NCBI GenBank assembly: GCA_905479265.1
Contig: CAJQLX010000004.1
Coordinates: 62,001-126,000 of the forward strand
Direction of reading: 5' to 3'
Length of the DNA stretch: 64,000 nt
DNA from: an uncultured Alphaproteobacteria bacterium
Lineage (GTDB): Bacteria; Pseudomonadota; Alphaproteobacteria; UBA7985
A program made the position numbers and the translations under genes. Positions within the stretch are counted from its first letter, which is position 1. Every line of letters starts with the position of its first letter. Shown here piece after piece: positions 61,495 to 64,000 of the stretch. A model generated the notes under the pieces. The model worked only from the letters and a program-made list of their open reading frames with translations, searched no databases and was not told where the DNA came from.

Positions 61495-62079
61495 ATGATA
61501 GTGCTGCTGCGATTGACCGCGGGGCTGATTACCCCGGTCCTTGCCGTTGGCCGGCATATTGCCTGGGTGGCTCTGGCCTTGATGGTTTCGGTGATTCTGG
61601 CGCAGGTCTTTTTCCGCTACGTGCTCAATAACGCCTTGGCTTGGCCGGATGAAGCTGCGCGGTTCCTGATGCTATGGATGACGGCGTTGATCGCACCGAC
61701 AGCACTGCGTGTCGGGGGCTTTGTTTCGATCACGATGCTCGCTTCGTTCCTTGGACAGCGACCCGCCCAACTGCTGAATGTCATCCTTCTGTGCATGGCC
61801 ATGCTCGTGCTGCTGGTGAGCATTCAACACGGCTACAAGCATACCTTCGGATTTGGTGGCAAGTTTGATAGCTCGTCACTGCGGATTCCGCTGAACTGGT
61901 TCGGCTATGACGTTGTCAAGGTCAAGCTGCGTTACATGTACGGCTCTCTGCTGCTCTGCGTGCTGCTTATGATTGCTGTGATGTTTGAACTCATCCTGCG
62001 CTCGGTGATCCTCCTGTTTAACCCAAAAGCTGACCTGCCAGAGGTTCCTCGGTTTGTTCAGAACGTGGAGACCGACTGA
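61495..62079 (+). CDS. dctQ: TRAP transporter small permease (DctQ type), second system
   Basis: About 194 residues from ATG 61495, with GAGAGGAA about 5 bases upstream. Four transmembrane segments and the DctQ pattern WPDEAARFLMLWMTALIAPTALR are seen. An insertion-like segment near 110-150 (YKHTFGFGGKFDSSSLRIPLNWFGYD, in parts) makes it longer than the first DctQ. It abuts dctM with no gap. The cargo is unknown. Confidence 0.87.
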   Translation: MIVLLRLTAGLITPVLAVGRHIAWVALALMVSVILAQVFFRYVLNNALAWPDEAARFLMLWMTALIAPTALRVGGFVSITMLASFLGQRPAQLLNVILLCMAMLVLLVSIQHGYKHTFGFGGKFDSSSLRIPLNWFGYDVVKVKLRYMYGSLLLCVLLMIAVMFELILRSVILLFNPKADLPEVPRFVQNVETD

Positions 62080-63579
62080 ATGCTCGCGCTGTTTCTGCCT
62101 GTTTTTCTGGTCCTCCTGCTCATTGGACTCCCCGTCTTTTTCGCACTGATTCTTGCGCCGGGGATGCTGCTGTATTTGAACGGTCAGGAGCGCGACTTGG
62201 CGCTGCTGTACCGGAACGTCTACAACGGCATGGACAGCTTTCCCCTGATGGCCCTGCCCTTCTTTGTTCTGGCGGGCGAGTTGATGAACCGCGGCGGCAT
62301 TACCATGCGCTTGGTCGAGTTCAGTCAGGCCATGATGGGACATTTGCGGGGCGGTTTGGCCTACGTCAATATTCTCAGCTCGATCCTGTTCGCGGGTCTT
62401 TCTGGCTCCGCGGTCGCGGATACATCCGCCCTTGGCTCTACGCTGATCCCCGCGATGGAAAAGAACGGCTACACCCGTCGATTTGCAGCCGCGATCACGG
62501 CGGCCAGCTCTGTGATTGGTCCCATCATTCCCCCATCGGGCATCATGATCATCTACGCCTATGTCATGGGCGAAAGCGTCGCGGCGCTGTTCCTTGCTGG
62601 TATTGTACCGGGGATCCTTGTGGGCGTCGGCCTGATGATCGTCGTTCGGTTGATGGCGGACTCCTATGACTTGCCCAAGGCTGAGCGTATTGTTCGCAAA
62701 GACCAGACGATCAGCCCCATTGAAAACTGGGTGTCCTTTGTTCTGCTGCGCTTGAACCTTGGCGGTATCATGCTCGCGCTGTTCTCCATGATCAACGGGC
62801 TCCAAACATCGGTCACGGACTCAAAGTTAGAGGTGAACGGATGGATCATGTTTGGCATTGGCGTGATCCTGTCCCACGGGCTGCTCATGGTCATTCGCCC
62901 ACGGGTATCCAGCGACTTCCGCATCGTCTGTAAAAAGGCCATCGCCCCCCTCCAGACCCCCATCATCATTCTTGGCGGCATCCTGCTCGGTGTGTTCACA
63001 CCGACTGAGGCATCTGCCATTGCCGTCGCCTATGCCCTTTTCATCGCCTTTGTGGTCCTGCGCACTTTGCGGCTTTCGGATCTGCCCATGATCCTGACCA
63101 AGGCAGCCTTTGCCTCGGCCAGCGTGTTGCTGTTGGTGGGGGCTGCCGTGGCCTTTAAAACCGTGGTAAGCCTTTCCCATGCGCCAGAGCACCTGACGGT
63201 GTTCATTCTCGGCCTCACAGACAACCCACTGGTTCTGCTGTTCTTGATCAATGTTGTCCTGTTTATCGTCGGCATGTTCCTCGACGCCGGACCTGCGATC
63301 ATCATTCTTGGACCCATCTTGGGCCCAATCTTTATTGATCTTGGCGTGCACCCGGTGCATTTTGCCATCATCATGTCAGTGAACCTGACCGTTGGATTGG
63401 CCACGCCGCCAATGGGACTGGTTCTCTTTGTTGCTTCGTCGGTCTCAGGGGAGCGTATTGAGACCATTTCGCGAGCAATTCTACCGTTTTTGGCTGTGGA
63501 GGTCGTCGTGATCTTCTTGATCACCTACTTCCCTGCCATTTCCATGACGATCCCACGGCTCACGGGATTCGTCCAATAA
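62080..63579 (+). CDS. dctM: TRAP transporter large permease (DctM type), second system
   Basis: 499 residues, longer than the usual 425-450; the extra length is a central cytoplasmic/membrane insertion near 205-290. Conserved stretches include FAGLSGSAVADTSALGSTLIPAME and VIGPIIPPSGIMIIYAY. The ATG follows the dctQ stop directly. It works with the binding protein encoded 36 bases downstream. Confidence 0.92.
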   Translation: MLALFLPVFLVLLLIGLPVFFALILAPGMLLYLNGQERDLALLYRNVYNGMDSFPLMALPFFVLAGELMNRGGITMRLVEFSQAMMGHLRGGLAYVNILSSILFAGLSGSAVADTSALGSTLIPAMEKNGYTRRFAAAITAASSVIGPIIPPSGIMIIYAYVMGESVAALFLAGIVPGILVGVGLMIVVRLMADSYDLPKAERIVRKDQTISPIENWVSFVLLRLNLGGIMLALFSMINGLQTSVTDSKLEVNGWIMFGIGVILSHGLLMVIRPRVSSDFRIVCKKAIAPLQTPIIILGGILLGVFTPTEASAIAVAYALFIAFVVLRTLRLSDLPMILTKAAFASASVLLLVGAAVAFKTVVSLSHAPEHLTVFILGLTDNPLVLLFLINVVLFIVGMFLDAGPAIIILGPILGPIFIDLGVHPVHFAIIMSVNLTVGLATPPMGLVLFVASSVSGERIETISRAILPFLAVEVVVIFLITYFPAISMTIPRLTGFVQ

Positions 63580-63615
63580 CAGCAATCGATGACATCGAAC
63601 TTATGGAGGAATAAG

Positions 63616-64000
63616 ATGTTGAAATTGACGTTTAAGGCTATGATGGCTGCTGCTGCCCTGATGGGTGCGACCGCTATGACAGCTACGGCGCAGGAATACA
63701 CAATCCGTGCGACCGCTAACTCAAACGAAAACGACGAAGACTATGATGGTCTGGTGGTTTTCAAGAACTTCGTTGAAAGCGCTTCTAACGGCGCTGTTGC
63801 CGTTGAGCTCTTCATTGGCACGCAGCTTTGTTCCAACGGCGCAGAGTGTCTGCAGGGCGTTGCTGACGGCTCCATCGACGTTTACATCTCCACCTCTGGC
63901 GGTGCTGCTGGTATTTTCCCATACGTTCAGGTTCTCGACCTGCCGTACTTGATGGCGAACGACCGCGTTGCTGAGAACGTGCTTGCTGGTGACTTCACCC
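63616..64000 (+). CDS. dctP: TRAP transporter substrate-binding protein, N-terminal part (runs off window end)
   Basis: The first 128 codons are visible. GGAGG lies 7-8 bases before the ATG. A Sec signal ends at TATAQ, followed by the DctP start (EYTIRATANSNENDEDYDG) and the family pattern VELFIGTQLCSNGAECLQGV. The order Q-M-P differs from the first system (P-Q-M), so the two TRAP systems are not recent copies. The cargo is unknown. Confidence 0.88.
   Translation, partial: MLKLTFKAMMAAAALMGATAMTATAQEYTIRATANSNENDEDYDGLVVFKNFVESASNGAVAVELFIGTQLCSNGAECLQGVADGSIDVYISTSGGAAGIFPYVQVLDLPYLMANDRVAENVLAGDFT

Noticed and set aside
63774-63788. GAAAGCGCTTCTA, LacI-like core inside the second dctP
   Set aside because: Within coding sequence and only one arm fits.

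Overview
The window looks like chromosomal DNA of a GC-rich alphaproteobacterium, most likely a marine Rhodobacterales (Roseobacter-type) member. The evidence is family content only: several TRAP transporters, sulfonate genes including a clear sulfoacetaldehyde acetyltransferase (Xsc), a non-pyrrolysine MttB beside a DMGDH-GcvT fusion, and the dense, overlapping operons usual in that group. I see no rRNA, tRNA, IS element, phage gene or CRISPR array. All features below were read by eye; no database search was run.

Layout. (1) 1-9405: a sulfonate block that fits uptake and oxidation of 2,3-dihydroxypropane-1-sulfonate (DHPS). It holds a small membrane protein, TRAP genes dctP-dctQ-dctM, an HpsN-type HisD-family dehydrogenase, an SDR and a Zn alcohol dehydrogenase on one strand. 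A LacI regulator is divergent, and a second operon carries sulfopyruvate decarboxylase (comD, comE) and an FMN 2-hydroxyacid dehydrogenase. Palindromes of the form TGCAAGCGCTTGCA lie in front of both operons. Xsc, which would finish the route to acetyl phosphate and sulfite, is at 37063-38841 with a divergent IclR gene. (2) 9625-12346: an acyl-CoA dehydrogenase and a secreted VWA/peptidoglycan-binding protein. (3) 12517-17880: DMGDH-GcvT, MttB and a divergent LysR gene (methylated amine or betaine demethylation), plus a small membrane protein. (4) 18071-27190: a xylose-type ABC importer, a ROK regulator translationally coupled to a diheme oxidoreductase and a CRTAC1/FG-GAP protein, and xylose isomerase. 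(5) 27285-36901: assorted metabolic and membrane genes (ThDP enzyme, aldehyde dehydrogenase, hydroxypyruvate-isomerase family, EEP nuclease, BenE, DMT exporter, quinone-reductase type MDR).

(6) 40157-47845: a CapA-type lipoprotein gene, then a tightly overlapping five-gene operon (KAS III, OleD-like epimerase, metallo-beta-lactamase fold hydrolase, F390-synthetase-related adenylating enzyme, ATP-grasp ligase) with a divergent GNAT/FemAB-like gene. It looks like a small uncharacterised biosynthetic cluster. (7) 47879-51014: CoA-binding protein, an SDR lacking the catalytic Tyr/Lys, a DAO-family oxidase and a PaiB-like protein.

(8) 51011-61227: a homoprotocatechuate meta-cleavage operon (hpaF-E-D-G-H-I) with two MarR genes and hpaB. 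Between hpaI and marR sits a kinase plus PLP phospho-lyase pair resembling the ethanolamine-phosphate/phosphohydroxylysine lyase system. I infer that this pair feeds aryl-ethanolamines (octopamine-like compounds) into the pathway through 4-hydroxyphenylacetaldehyde. (9) 61495-64000: a second TRAP operon, cut by the window end, with a LacI-type box in front.
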